A stretch of 64,000 bases of DNA from assembly GCA_013397455.1 (NCBI GenBank), contig VYZB01000343.1, forward strand, positions 211,124-275,123, in the 5' to 3' direction. Position numbers and translations under genes: made by a program. This stretch comes from Crotophaga sulcirostris. Taxonomy: Eukaryota > Chordata > Aves > Cuculiformes > Crotophagidae. The notes beneath the pieces are model-generated. The model had not been told where the DNA came from. It ran no database searches and worked only from the letters and a program-made list of their open reading frames with translations. This document shows positions 53,801-61,083 of this stretch, piece after piece; the first letter of the stretch is position 1; each line of letters opens with the position of its first letter.

Positions 53801-56800
53801 GCTGGTTTTCCAAAGGATGGCAGGACAGATAGGGACATAATTTCTCAAAAACCTTCAACTAATAAAAGGAACCGTGTTTGGGAACTCTGCAGTGAAAGTA
53901 TTCATTTTCCTTTGCTCTGTATGTGTGTGTAATATAAACAATGGACAGCTTATCTTCTTGGATCCTCTTGCTAAAGTCCATAGTACCATTTAAACATGCA
54001 GGTTGAGAGCCTCTGGGAGAAGAATTCATTATGGATGTGTAACACTTGCTGAACAAACCTGTTTGTGAAGGCAGTTAACTGTAAGCAAAGCACTTTGAAA
54101 AGGCTGGTCCTGACCATTTCCACCTCACGAAGCTTTTATCCTGTACAGTTCCTGGTTATAAGTTCCAGGAAATAGTATTTTATAATTGTAAGAACAGTTT
54201 GGATTTCTGTGTATTACCTTTTTATTTAATATCTTGTAGGATGATTTTCTCCTAATACATTACGACAAAGGACCTTGCCGAAACAAACTGGGACACTCCA
54301 GGGCGTCTGTTATCTGGCACAGAACACAGGTAAAGCTCAGATGTTTAAAAGCTCTGTACGTGTCCACTGCTGTCATAGTGCTTTCCTTTGCCTTAATCAT
54401 TTTAGTATCTTAGGGTAAAATTCTATGCCAAATGGTAACTGATTTTCATAGCAGACTTAGAGGACAGTAGCTTGGAGAGGAACAGCTCTCCCGGAAAGGA
54501 CAGTCCTTGGGAGAAAGCCACTCAGAACTGGAAAGAGTGCATTTGCAAAGCTGGTTAAATGCCCATCCAGATATGTTCTCAGTAAACTTGGAGATCAAAC
54601 TAAGTTGTCACTATCCATACAATCAACACGGAAGCTCATCCTGCAAGGAATCTTCGGCTCTGGATCCAGAACTGGAAAGGAATTGACCTGAGTATGCTTG
54701 GTATCTTGCTATGGAGTCCAGTTGACTCATCCATGTAGGTTGGATAGAGGGTAATCTAGAGATCTTACCAGTAGTTCCAAACACAAATTCAAATTGACAA
54801 TCACAAAAAATGCAAGGATACCTCTTCTAGTCTGGATCCAGTCTTGCTGGACCCAGCATGAATGCTGGTTATGGAAGAGCTCTGCACTGCTTCAATGCAT
54901 ACAAAATAAATGCCGATGTGTGACTTAGTGCAATCTCCTGCCTTTACAGTCACTTCAGAGATAGACATCTGGGTATATGAGTCATCTCTTCCTAAATTAA
55001 CTGTGTGCCAGTAGATACCTACTTTATCTTGAGATTAAATGCTTTTTGTGAAATACAGTTTTCTTTCCATTTGAGCATAAACCCCAAGTCTGGACAATCA
55101 GATAAACTGAAATAAAAAGAAGGTTTTCACCCCTCTTCCTCTACATATGCCCCTGGGTTAGTGAACTACAGACTGGATTTTGCTTGGCTTCGCCAGTGGT
55201 ATCTTAGGAAATGTGTGGGTACATAAGCTTTTTTGATATGCGTGTAATATGAGGTGATTAATCTGATATTTGGAGTCTGTTCTTAACCACAGCATTTAGG
55301 ACAAATATATTTGATAGGCAGTGTGTTTGATATTCTGGTCACTGCTGAGAAAGTAAGTGATAATTCTCCACCAGTCAGAATATAATTCTGCTAAACCCAC
55401 TAAAGCTGAATCAACGTTGCAATCATTTCCTTTTGTTAAGTTCCTTTCAGTATTTATCCAAGGCAAATTGAGGTGAGCCTTTGGTTTGTTTGTGGATTAA
55501 AGAAAAGAAAATTGTTTTAGCCAGAGAGAATGGCTTGATGCTGAGTCGGGCAGCAACTTCTACAGAAGCAACAGAACCAAGAAGAAAATGAGTAAGTAAT
55601 ACTCAGCAAACAGTTTTGTTTGAAAAACTTAACAAACAAAAGTCCCACAAAAAAATCAAAACCAAAAAAAACAACAAAAAAACCCAAAATGAAACTTAAG
55701 GAATTCTTTGATGGTCTATTGAGACTGAAAAAAAAGTTTAAATAGATGCCTTGTAAAAATTACCAGTAGTCAATCTGGTTCCCTGAATTGCTAACTTCCA
55801 GCTTGGAATTCTGACCTCAGCTGCAAGGAGCTAATCAAGAGCATGCAGTCTCCAAATAGCAGTATGGCAATAGTTGCAGCTAACAGCTTTTAAAGGAGAT
55901 GAGAATTTATCTTTGCTTTATGTCTGTAGTAAACTAATGCAAAGATTAGTAAATGGAAGTTGCATCAGATTGTCAACACCTCCAAAAAAAGAGTGAGTAA
56001 TGAATGTGCACGCCTCTGAAGCTGAAAAAGAAATTGCTCTTGGCAAGAAATAGAATTGTTAGGGCAGGGAAGTTTGAGTTTATTCCTAGACAGCCAAAAT
56101 CCAAGACTGACGGAACTGTCGGAGGCGCTCCGAGGGTGGTGAGTGCTGTCCCACAGCGCCATCTCCCGCAACCAGCCTTTCTTCTCAGCCCTGTCTGGTC
56201 CCTGCATAGTGGAATTGCGAAAGGAATTACATAGTAATCAGACAGAGAAATTGTCCGTGGCCAACAAAAGGACTAGTAAATCATCCTGTCTATACCACGG
56301 CTAATTAAATGCTTACCAGTTAATTGAAGCAGCATATCCCACCCTGACTAGAACAACTCTTTAATGAGTACTGCACTCTAATTTCATTTTGCCTTCTGTT
56401 GTTAGGTTTTGCTAACGGAGTGGCATTCCACTCTTGCCTTCATTATTCAAAATTATTCATAGATGCTCTCATGTGAATAAATTCAAATTATTTTCTCAAA
56501 TAATTTGCGGGCATATTGTTGCAGCATTACTCATACAGTTGCCTATGGCAAATGGGTAACTTAGGCAATGTACATCAACTTGAATGTTTTTTTAATAATT
56601 TTCCAAATTTAAACTCTGTAGAAGGTATTAGAGTTTGGCACACTGACAGGATGGCTTGGTCTGTGCTCCTCTGCCCATGCTGGGAAGAGGGAGATCAATA
56701 ATGTAAATGAAAGAAAATGCTTTTAGACAGAGTTAGGTAATGTCCTGTGAAGCAGCGGGATGAGCTCAGATTTGACTGCAAAAAGCGATTTGGCATATGC

Positions 56801-57451
56801 AAAGTCCTCCTATAGTCAACAGTGTTTGTAATTTGTGGCTGATTCCTAAGCTTGTGTTCCTGCTGGTGGGAAGTTTGTGGGAGTCTTCCCAAATTCTCAG
56901 TGTACAACACTAAAAGCTTGACTGACTGGAGATTTTTCCAGCAAAAAGGGGAACACCTGAAAGTGAGTGTCTTAACTCTTGTAGTCTTGATCCTCGTATT
57001 TAATATTTGGGTTTGATCAAGAAAAAAGTGTCTAGTCAATTGCTTCATGAGTTGTTTGAGATACAGTGAAACTCAAAGACGCATAACGATCTGCATCACT
57101 TTGTGTGATGGGACTGAGTCATGTGGCACAGCACGGATCTTACTGATTTCACTCACTTTTACTGATCGTAGGAGCTGACTGTAGTGGATGCTTGCAAGGA
57201 GGTCCTGGTAAGGTCAATGGCGTTTGCTGAGATCATTTTGAAGCATACTTTATGCACTGGTATCAGCAGAATCCAGACAACTGTTATCCCTAATGCAATG
57301 CTATTCTTTTCTTTTGCAGGTGGTAGGAATTTTTGCAGGATTTGGTCTTCTGCTTTTGGTGGCCTCCCCTTTCCTTCTACTTGCTACACCATTTGTTCTG
57401 TGCTGCAAGTGCAAATGTAATAAAGGAGATGATGACCCTCTACCTACCTAG
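35674..57451 (+). CDS. RNF144A: RNF144A, RING-between-RING E3 ubiquitin ligase (complete CDS, 7 coding exons)
   Basis: The CDS joins 35674-35808, 49479-49583, 49784-49844, 50839-51046, 52826-52973, 54240-54329 and 57320-57451. It has 292 codons plus TAG, the length of mammalian RNF144A. The family takes ubiquitin from an E2 (UBCH7-type) onto a RING2 cysteine and passes it to substrates; human RNF144A is reported to target DNA-PKcs after DNA damage and sits on membranes. Visible domains are RING1 at residues 20-70 (C20, C23, C38, C40, C43, C46, C65, C70), IBR about 91-156 (C111, C116, C135, C138, C143, C146, H151, C156) and RING2 at 185-214 with catalytic C198. A membrane anchor follows at about 250-275, with a G252xxxG256 motif. 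The start is the first ATG after the acceptor, 11 bases into its exon. RNF144B is the nearest alternative, but the residues seen, such as RYRPTWDL and the PLPT end, fit RNF144A. Confidence 0.97.
36105..36166. repeat. Imperfect T-rich/A-rich inverted repeat
   Basis: A left arm around 36107-36135 (TGGTTTTTTGGTAGTTGTTTTT) is nearly the reverse complement of a right arm at 36138-36166 (AAAAACAACCCAAAAAACCCC), separated by only a few bases. It could fold into a hairpin with a few mismatches. It may be a small inverted duplication. Confidence 0.65.
48642..48661. repeat. CT microsatellite
   Basis: About ten CT/TC dinucleotides in a row occur in the first coding intron, roughly 0.8 kb before coding exon 2. 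It is a short simple repeat. Confidence 0.9.
49479..49583 (+). CDS. RNF144A: RNF144A coding exon 2 (RING1 second half)
   Basis: This exon encodes residues 46-80, starting [20 protein letters not shown] and ending HLQENE. It supplies RING1 ligands C46, C65 and C70. It is flanked by a TCTTACAG acceptor and a GAG|GTACAC donor, both in phase 0, with 35 whole codons. Confidence 0.97.
49584..49783 (+). other. RNF144A: RNF144A intron 2 (200 bp)
   Basis: A short phase 0 intron, GTACAC to CAACAG, with a clear pyrimidine tract before the acceptor. Nothing else is seen in it. Confidence 0.95.
49784..49844 (+). CDS. RNF144A: RNF144A coding exon 3 (RING1-IBR linker)
   Basis: This 61-bp exon encodes residues 81-100 ([20 protein letters not shown]) plus the first base of codon 101. 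It forms the helical linker between RING1 and the IBR domain. The donor, AGAG|GTAATA, is weaker than the others in the gene, and the intron is in phase 1. Confidence 0.96.
49845..50838 (+). other. RNF144A: RNF144A intron 3
   Basis: A phase 1 intron of about 1 kb. Near 50360-50425 it contains words (ACTGACGTCATTGG and TTGACTTCAGTGG) that resemble very old amniote CR1/L3 3' tails; this is only suggestive. No other feature is seen. Confidence 0.9.
50839..51046 (+). CDS. RNF144A: RNF144A coding exon 4 (IBR zinc-binding domain)
   Basis: This 208-bp exon encodes residues 101-169 plus two bases of codon 170. It contains the whole set of IBR ligands: C111, C116, C135, C138, C143, C146, H151 and C156. 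Between C120 and C135 lies a Pro/Gln-rich stretch ([14 protein letters not shown]), the least constrained part of the protein. It enters in phase 1 and leaves in phase 2 at ACAAG|GTAAAG. A second + frame open across 50806-51114 is a shadow of this exon. Confidence 0.97.
51047..52825 (+). other. RNF144A: RNF144A intron 4
   Basis: A phase 2 intron of about 1.8 kb, GTAAAG to CCACAG. A 70-codon open frame at 52279-52491 shows no known domain. No repeats are recognised. Confidence 0.9.
52826..52973 (+). CDS. RNF144A: RNF144A coding exon 5 (RING2 with catalytic cysteine)
   Basis: This exon encodes residues 170 (last base) to 219. It holds RING2: C185 and C188 in KRCPKCKVY, the catalytic C198 in [10 protein letters not shown], then C203, C206, C211 and C214 in [16 protein letters not shown]. 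In RBR ligases the cysteine at this position forms the thioester with ubiquitin; here it is intact, with the usual following context. It ends at GAT|GTGAGT in phase 0. Confidence 0.98.
52974..54239 (+). other. RNF144A: RNF144A intron 5
   Basis: A phase 0 intron of about 1.3 kb, GTGAGT to TTGTAG. No repeat or other feature is recognised; a 102-codon open frame at 53355-53663 has no identifiable content. Confidence 0.9.
54240..54329 (+). CDS. RNF144A: RNF144A coding exon 6 (post-RING2 segment)
   Basis: Thirty codons, residues 220-249, begin [13 protein letters not shown] and end VIWHRTQ. This segment links RING2 to the membrane anchor and is strongly conserved in the family. Both boundaries are phase 0, with acceptor TTGTAG and donor CAG|GTAAAG. 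Confidence 0.97.
54330..57319 (+). other. RNF144A: RNF144A intron 6 (3.0 kb)
   Basis: A phase 0 intron, GTAAAG to TTGCAG. It contains an A-rich tract at about 55627-55690 and a local cluster of CpG dinucleotides at 56110-56220 with a consensus-like donor (GGTGAGTG) at about 56139. The following sequence to about 56520 is rich in TAATTA-like words and looks little decayed. No exon can be called with confidence. Confidence 0.9.
57320..57451 (+). CDS. RNF144A: RNF144A coding exon 7 (membrane anchor and stop)
   Basis: This encodes residues 250-292 and the TAG stop (57449-57451). The segment [20 protein letters not shown] runs on through LATPFVL into a cysteine-rich, basic CCKCKCNK stretch and a short acidic tail ending PLPT. 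It is a single hydrophobic helix that anchors the ligase to membranes from the cytosolic side. G252 and G256 form a GxxxG helix-packing motif; in human RNF144A this motif is reported to drive self-association. Confidence 0.97.
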   Translation: MVGIFAGFGLLLLVASPFLLLATPFVLCCKCKCNKGDDDPLPT

Positions 57452-57851
57452 ACAGAGAAGACTGGACTCATCACAACACGTCTTTTGATTTTATTGTTGC
57501 TGTTGATGTTTCCCTCTTGCACTTACATTGCTGTAGCCTTATGTGCCCCGTTCTGCTTTTCATTGACACACAGTCTTGGTTCCAGGAACTGTTGTTAGTA
57601 CTGTTGGATAGATCAATTGATAATAGACAAAGAGGGCGATGGAAAGCAAGTTTGGTGCTAAAGGGAGACCAAGGACCCAGGTAGCTATCTGAAATGAAGA
57701 GGTAATACTGCTAAAAATAATGCAAAAAGTTTCTGTTGCCCTGCTGGTGGACTTGGGACTGTGCTGAATGACATCAGCAAAACAAGCTAAAATTGTATAC
57801 AAATCTAAACTTTCTGCATATCTGTTTGCTCAAAATTTCATGTCTTATTCC

Positions 57852-57859
57852 TGTATATA
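57852..57859 (+). promoter_or_regulatory. Pumilio response element (TGTATATA)
   Basis: An exact match to the UGUANAUA site recognised by Pumilio RNA-binding proteins, 400 bases into the 3' UTR. The match is seen; binding is inference. Confidence 0.5.
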
Positions 57860-58365
57860 TTTAAGTTGCCTATCACTTAAATCAGATAGTCAACTTAGTA
57901 TGACTTTACCATATTTATTACAGATCTGTTTTTGTTAAAGCCATCACAATGTCCTTTTTAGTACATATTTTTCCAAGTATAACAAAATCAATAAGGTGCA
58001 TATAGGCCATTCTATGCCTTTCTTGAAATTTGGGTAGGTATAGAAGGACAAAGTTGGTCCTGTTGCCTTCCAGGATTTTTTTGAAGTCTTATAGGACCAT
58101 TTGTTTGAGTGAAAGCTATATTTTAAAAAAGAATTGATGAAGCTGTAAGGTTGAGTGCTGACACAAACCTGCTATCTAATTAAGGTTCTTTTAAAACTGC
58201 ATTGATGGTATTGATTACCGCTGGACCACTAGTGTTTTTCTGGATTGTTACTTTTTGCTGTTGTTTAGGGTTCTGCTACACTTACAGGGCTACGTAACTT
58301 CTAATCCAGGTATCTTAATCTTTTTATATAGAGATATATATATACAATCCTATTTAAACCAAATG

Positions 58366-58373
58366 TGTAAATA
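58366..58373 (+). promoter_or_regulatory. Pumilio response element (TGTAAATA)
   Basis: A second exact UGUANAUA match within the 3' UTR, upstream of the first strong poly(A) signal. It would be present in both predicted transcript forms. Confidence 0.5.
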
Positions 58374-58538
58374 GCTGTGCTATTGAGATATTTTGGAAAT
58401 TCAAGATAGCTTGCTTCTGTCTTTATGGAAATTATTAAAAAATATGGGACTAATTTTACTATTTAGTGGACCATTGGGATAGCAGTGAATCTTTCCTTTT
58501 AAGTATAAAAATACCTAAGGGTTACCCCTGTAGTTAAT

Positions 58539-58544
58539 AATAAA
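58539..58544 (+). promoter_or_regulatory. Candidate poly(A) signal (AATAAA), weak context
   Basis: An AATAAA hexamer in an AT-rich run about 1.1 kb after the stop codon. No clear GT-rich downstream element follows, so use is doubtful. Confidence 0.3.
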
Positions 58545-58951
58545 AATACCTGGGATATTTGTGGAAGTTGTACTTTACATTTAAACTACTTAGCCCATTT
58601 TCAGAATTGGTATCGTATGATGTATGGTGTATACTTTTAATAATAATGCTGTGACAAAACAAGTTTTCATTTGAAATTTAATCACTTGATTTGATAGTTT
58701 TGCGGATTTCAGTGCTGCGTTTCCAGGGTAGTAAGTGTGATCGTCAACATACTATTGATCATGTAGTTTCTCTTTAGAAATACTTTGTTGAAAACCATTT
58801 TGCTCTGATTTTAAAGCCTACGAGAATTTGACTAATACCTTCTTGCCATGAAATATAAAGCACCTGAAACAATGTGTATGCCTCTCTGTAGTACTGAAGG
58901 AAAACATTCTTTTGAATGACTTATGGACTGAAGTTTGAATTTTTTATCATC

Positions 58952-58960
58952 ATTTATTTA
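58952..58960 (+). promoter_or_regulatory. AU-rich element (ATTTATTTA)
   Basis: Two overlapping AUUUA pentamers (AUUUAUUUA) lie in a U-rich context in the 3' UTR. Such elements are bound by mRNA-decay factors of the TTP/HuR type; activity here is inference. Confidence 0.45.
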
Positions 58961-59150
58961 TGTGCATTGTCAATGTACTGAGATGGATGAGTATGTTGAA
59001 GCCAGGATAACTGTGCACTGAAAATGTATTAAGACCCATAAATGCCACTGCTTCTGGCTGTTGTTACAGACTAGCAATGTGTTTTTGTAGCTTAAGCATA
59101 AGGAAAATATGTCTTTCTTTCTCTTTTATTTTTTTACTGTCTATCTGTTA

Positions 59151-59156
59151 AATAAA
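59151..59156 (+). promoter_or_regulatory. Candidate poly(A) signal (AATAAA), proximal
   Basis: AATAAA about 1.7 kb after the stop codon, preceded by a long T-rich tract and followed by a TGTCTTTTAT stretch some 35 bases downstream. This is a reasonable proximal cleavage signal. Confidence 0.6.
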
Positions 59157-60490
59157 AAGACTGCAGGGTACAATTTTGAAAAGGGCCACTGTCTTTTATA
59201 AAACTTCTTTTGAATTTCTTCTCCCCCTTCTTCCAAGTTTAATGGTATCTAAATTCAAACTGTATCTAACCACAAGTTTTAACTCTGGGAGCTGGAGGTT
59301 ATCTGCATTTCACTTATTTGGCTTGATTTTAATGAGTTCAGCCATTATAATGTGAAGAAAAAGGATAGCTGGTTTCCAGCAAGTCTGAACTCCTTGTGAT
59401 ATCTTCAGATTCTTTATGGCAGTGCACAGTTTAGATCTTTACTTGTAATATCTGGTTTTGTTATCACAACATTTTTAGTATATTAGCTATCTGTGCTGTT
59501 AAAAATTGCTTAGTTGTTAAAATATATCTGTAGAAAAGTCTGGATAGTGCATTCTATCGCTGTTTGCCTGCTCCCAAAGGGATGTGGTAAGCACTGCTGA
59601 GTTCAGCAGGCAGTGAAGTGGTTATCTGGCTCTGGCAACAGATCAGTCCATCTCCCCAGAGGTACCCTAAGCTGAGCACCAGGCTTCTTCTGAGTCATAG
59701 CTTCAGTGTGCAGAAGCAGTTGACACCCTTCTGTGAAGGACAGCTTCCTGGAGGTAAGCTTAAACTATGACCTTTCATCCTTGGTCCTGTAATTCTGTTT
59801 AACTGGAGAAAAAAAACCAACTGAACAATGGGATATAAAGATTTCATGGGTTGTTAATTTTTTAATTGGGAGCACTAAGTGATTTTGCTGTATGGCAGTG
59901 GCTCCAATGAGTAATCTGCTACTGAGGTGATAGTAAAGAGCAGAGGTGCAGTGGTCTGGAGTGTCCTCATACAAGGTTTATTTAATCTGTGCCTTTCTTA
60001 GAGGCAGCCTTTATGTGGCAATATGGTGAAACGAGTTTTTCACAGTACTGTGTGCCTAGTTAATAATCAAAGTTAATACATTTCCAGATTAAAAAAATAA
60101 AAAAGAAAAAATCTCTTACAAATATGGACGTTTCTAAATGATAGATTTTAATTAATGCTCACAGGTAACATTATGAACAGAAAACTGTAATTCTATCAAT
60201 ACATCTGTCTCCAATCTCAACGTACTTGAAGATTTTTGACATATGTCTTGTTTCACGTCCTGGTTGTTGGGATAGACTATATGCTTACACACATTTACCA
60301 AATACCTAATCCTTTCAAGTTTGCTAAATATCATTCCATTTGTGTCCTTTTCGGGGATTTTTTTAGTTTATTTTTTTAATGATGTTTTGTTTCCAAAGTA
60401 GAAACTTCTGGTGGTGATGTATTGAGTTTGGAGTGGTTTCATGTTACAGCTTATGTTGATAGTGTGATATTTAATACCTTGAAATTGAAT

Positions 60491-60498
60491 TGTAAATA
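60491..60498 (+). promoter_or_regulatory. Pumilio response element (TGTAAATA)
   Basis: A third UGUANAUA match. It lies between the two main poly(A) signals and would be present only in the longer transcript form. Confidence 0.45.
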
Positions 60499-60741
60499 CA
60501 TTATTTTAATCTCTGACATTTAAACCCCCTGCCATGGAAAAGCGAATGTGTCTCTGCTGCTTTTCAGATGAAGTTCTGTTGCAATAACTTTGGCTTTCTA
60601 GATTTTCATCAGAAAAATAACATTCATTGCATGATTTCTGTTGCAGTTTTCTGGTTATGCTGTTACTTAGCATTTAAGACAATGCAAAACCCCTATTTTT
60701 AATGGAGTTTGTAACAGTCCATAATTTGCATGTTCTGTTGC

Positions 60742-60747
60742 AATAAA
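60742..60747 (+). promoter_or_regulatory. Candidate poly(A) signal (AATAAA), distal
   Basis: AATAAA in TTGCAATAAAGCAGTG, followed within 10-40 bases by T- and GT-rich sequence (GTGTCCTCTCT, GAGTGTGGAG). The context is the best of the candidates. It would give a 3' UTR of about 3.3 kb. Confidence 0.6.
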
Positions 60748-60914
60748 GCAGTGTCCTCTCTAGCCAGTATGGGACTGAGTGTGGAGTCCAGATTCCAGAG
60801 GATTTGTATCTCTCCAGATTTGTCATTCATTAGTTGGACTGAAGTCAGTCCTGAGAAAGATCAGCAGCATAGCCTGCACTGACTTCAGTGACAGTAGCAT
60901 TACGTATTCCCCAC

Positions 60915-61083
60915 ATTTTTGGGGCAAGTGACTTTGGGCAAGTCACTTACCTCCTCTTATCTCAATTTAACCATCTTCTAAATGGATGGACCAATGTTTA
61001 CCTACCTCACAAAGGGGCTGTGAGGGCAAATTCATTGGTTTCAAAGCTCTTCAAGATTCTGTGATGAAAGACTCCATATAACT
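60915..61083 (+). mobile_element. MIR-type CORE-SINE, ancient copy
   Basis: The central part matches the MIR core in order: TTGGGCAAGTCACTTACCTC, then a CTCAATTTAACCATCT block (the usual CTCAGTTTCCTCATCT), an AAATGGATGGACCAATG block and ACCTACCTCACAAAGGGGCTGTGAGG. It continues into a tail resembling that of amniote MIRs (AAGCTCTTCAAGATTCTGTGATGAAAG followed by a CATATAA). The copy is heavily mutated. MIRs are tRNA-derived SINEs that were active in early amniotes; only a few thousand remain visible in bird genomes. Confidence 0.75.

Larger units (their letters stand above)
57452..60770 (+). other. RNF144A: RNF144A 3' untranslated region
   Basis: AT-rich sequence follows directly after the stop codon with no further splice acceptor needed. 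Candidate poly(A) signals lie at 58539, 59151 and 60742, the last two with T/GT-rich sequence downstream. Pumilio-type and AU-rich motifs are scattered along it. The end given here follows the 60742 signal; a shorter end near 59180 or a longer one is possible. Transcript data would decide. Confidence 0.7.
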
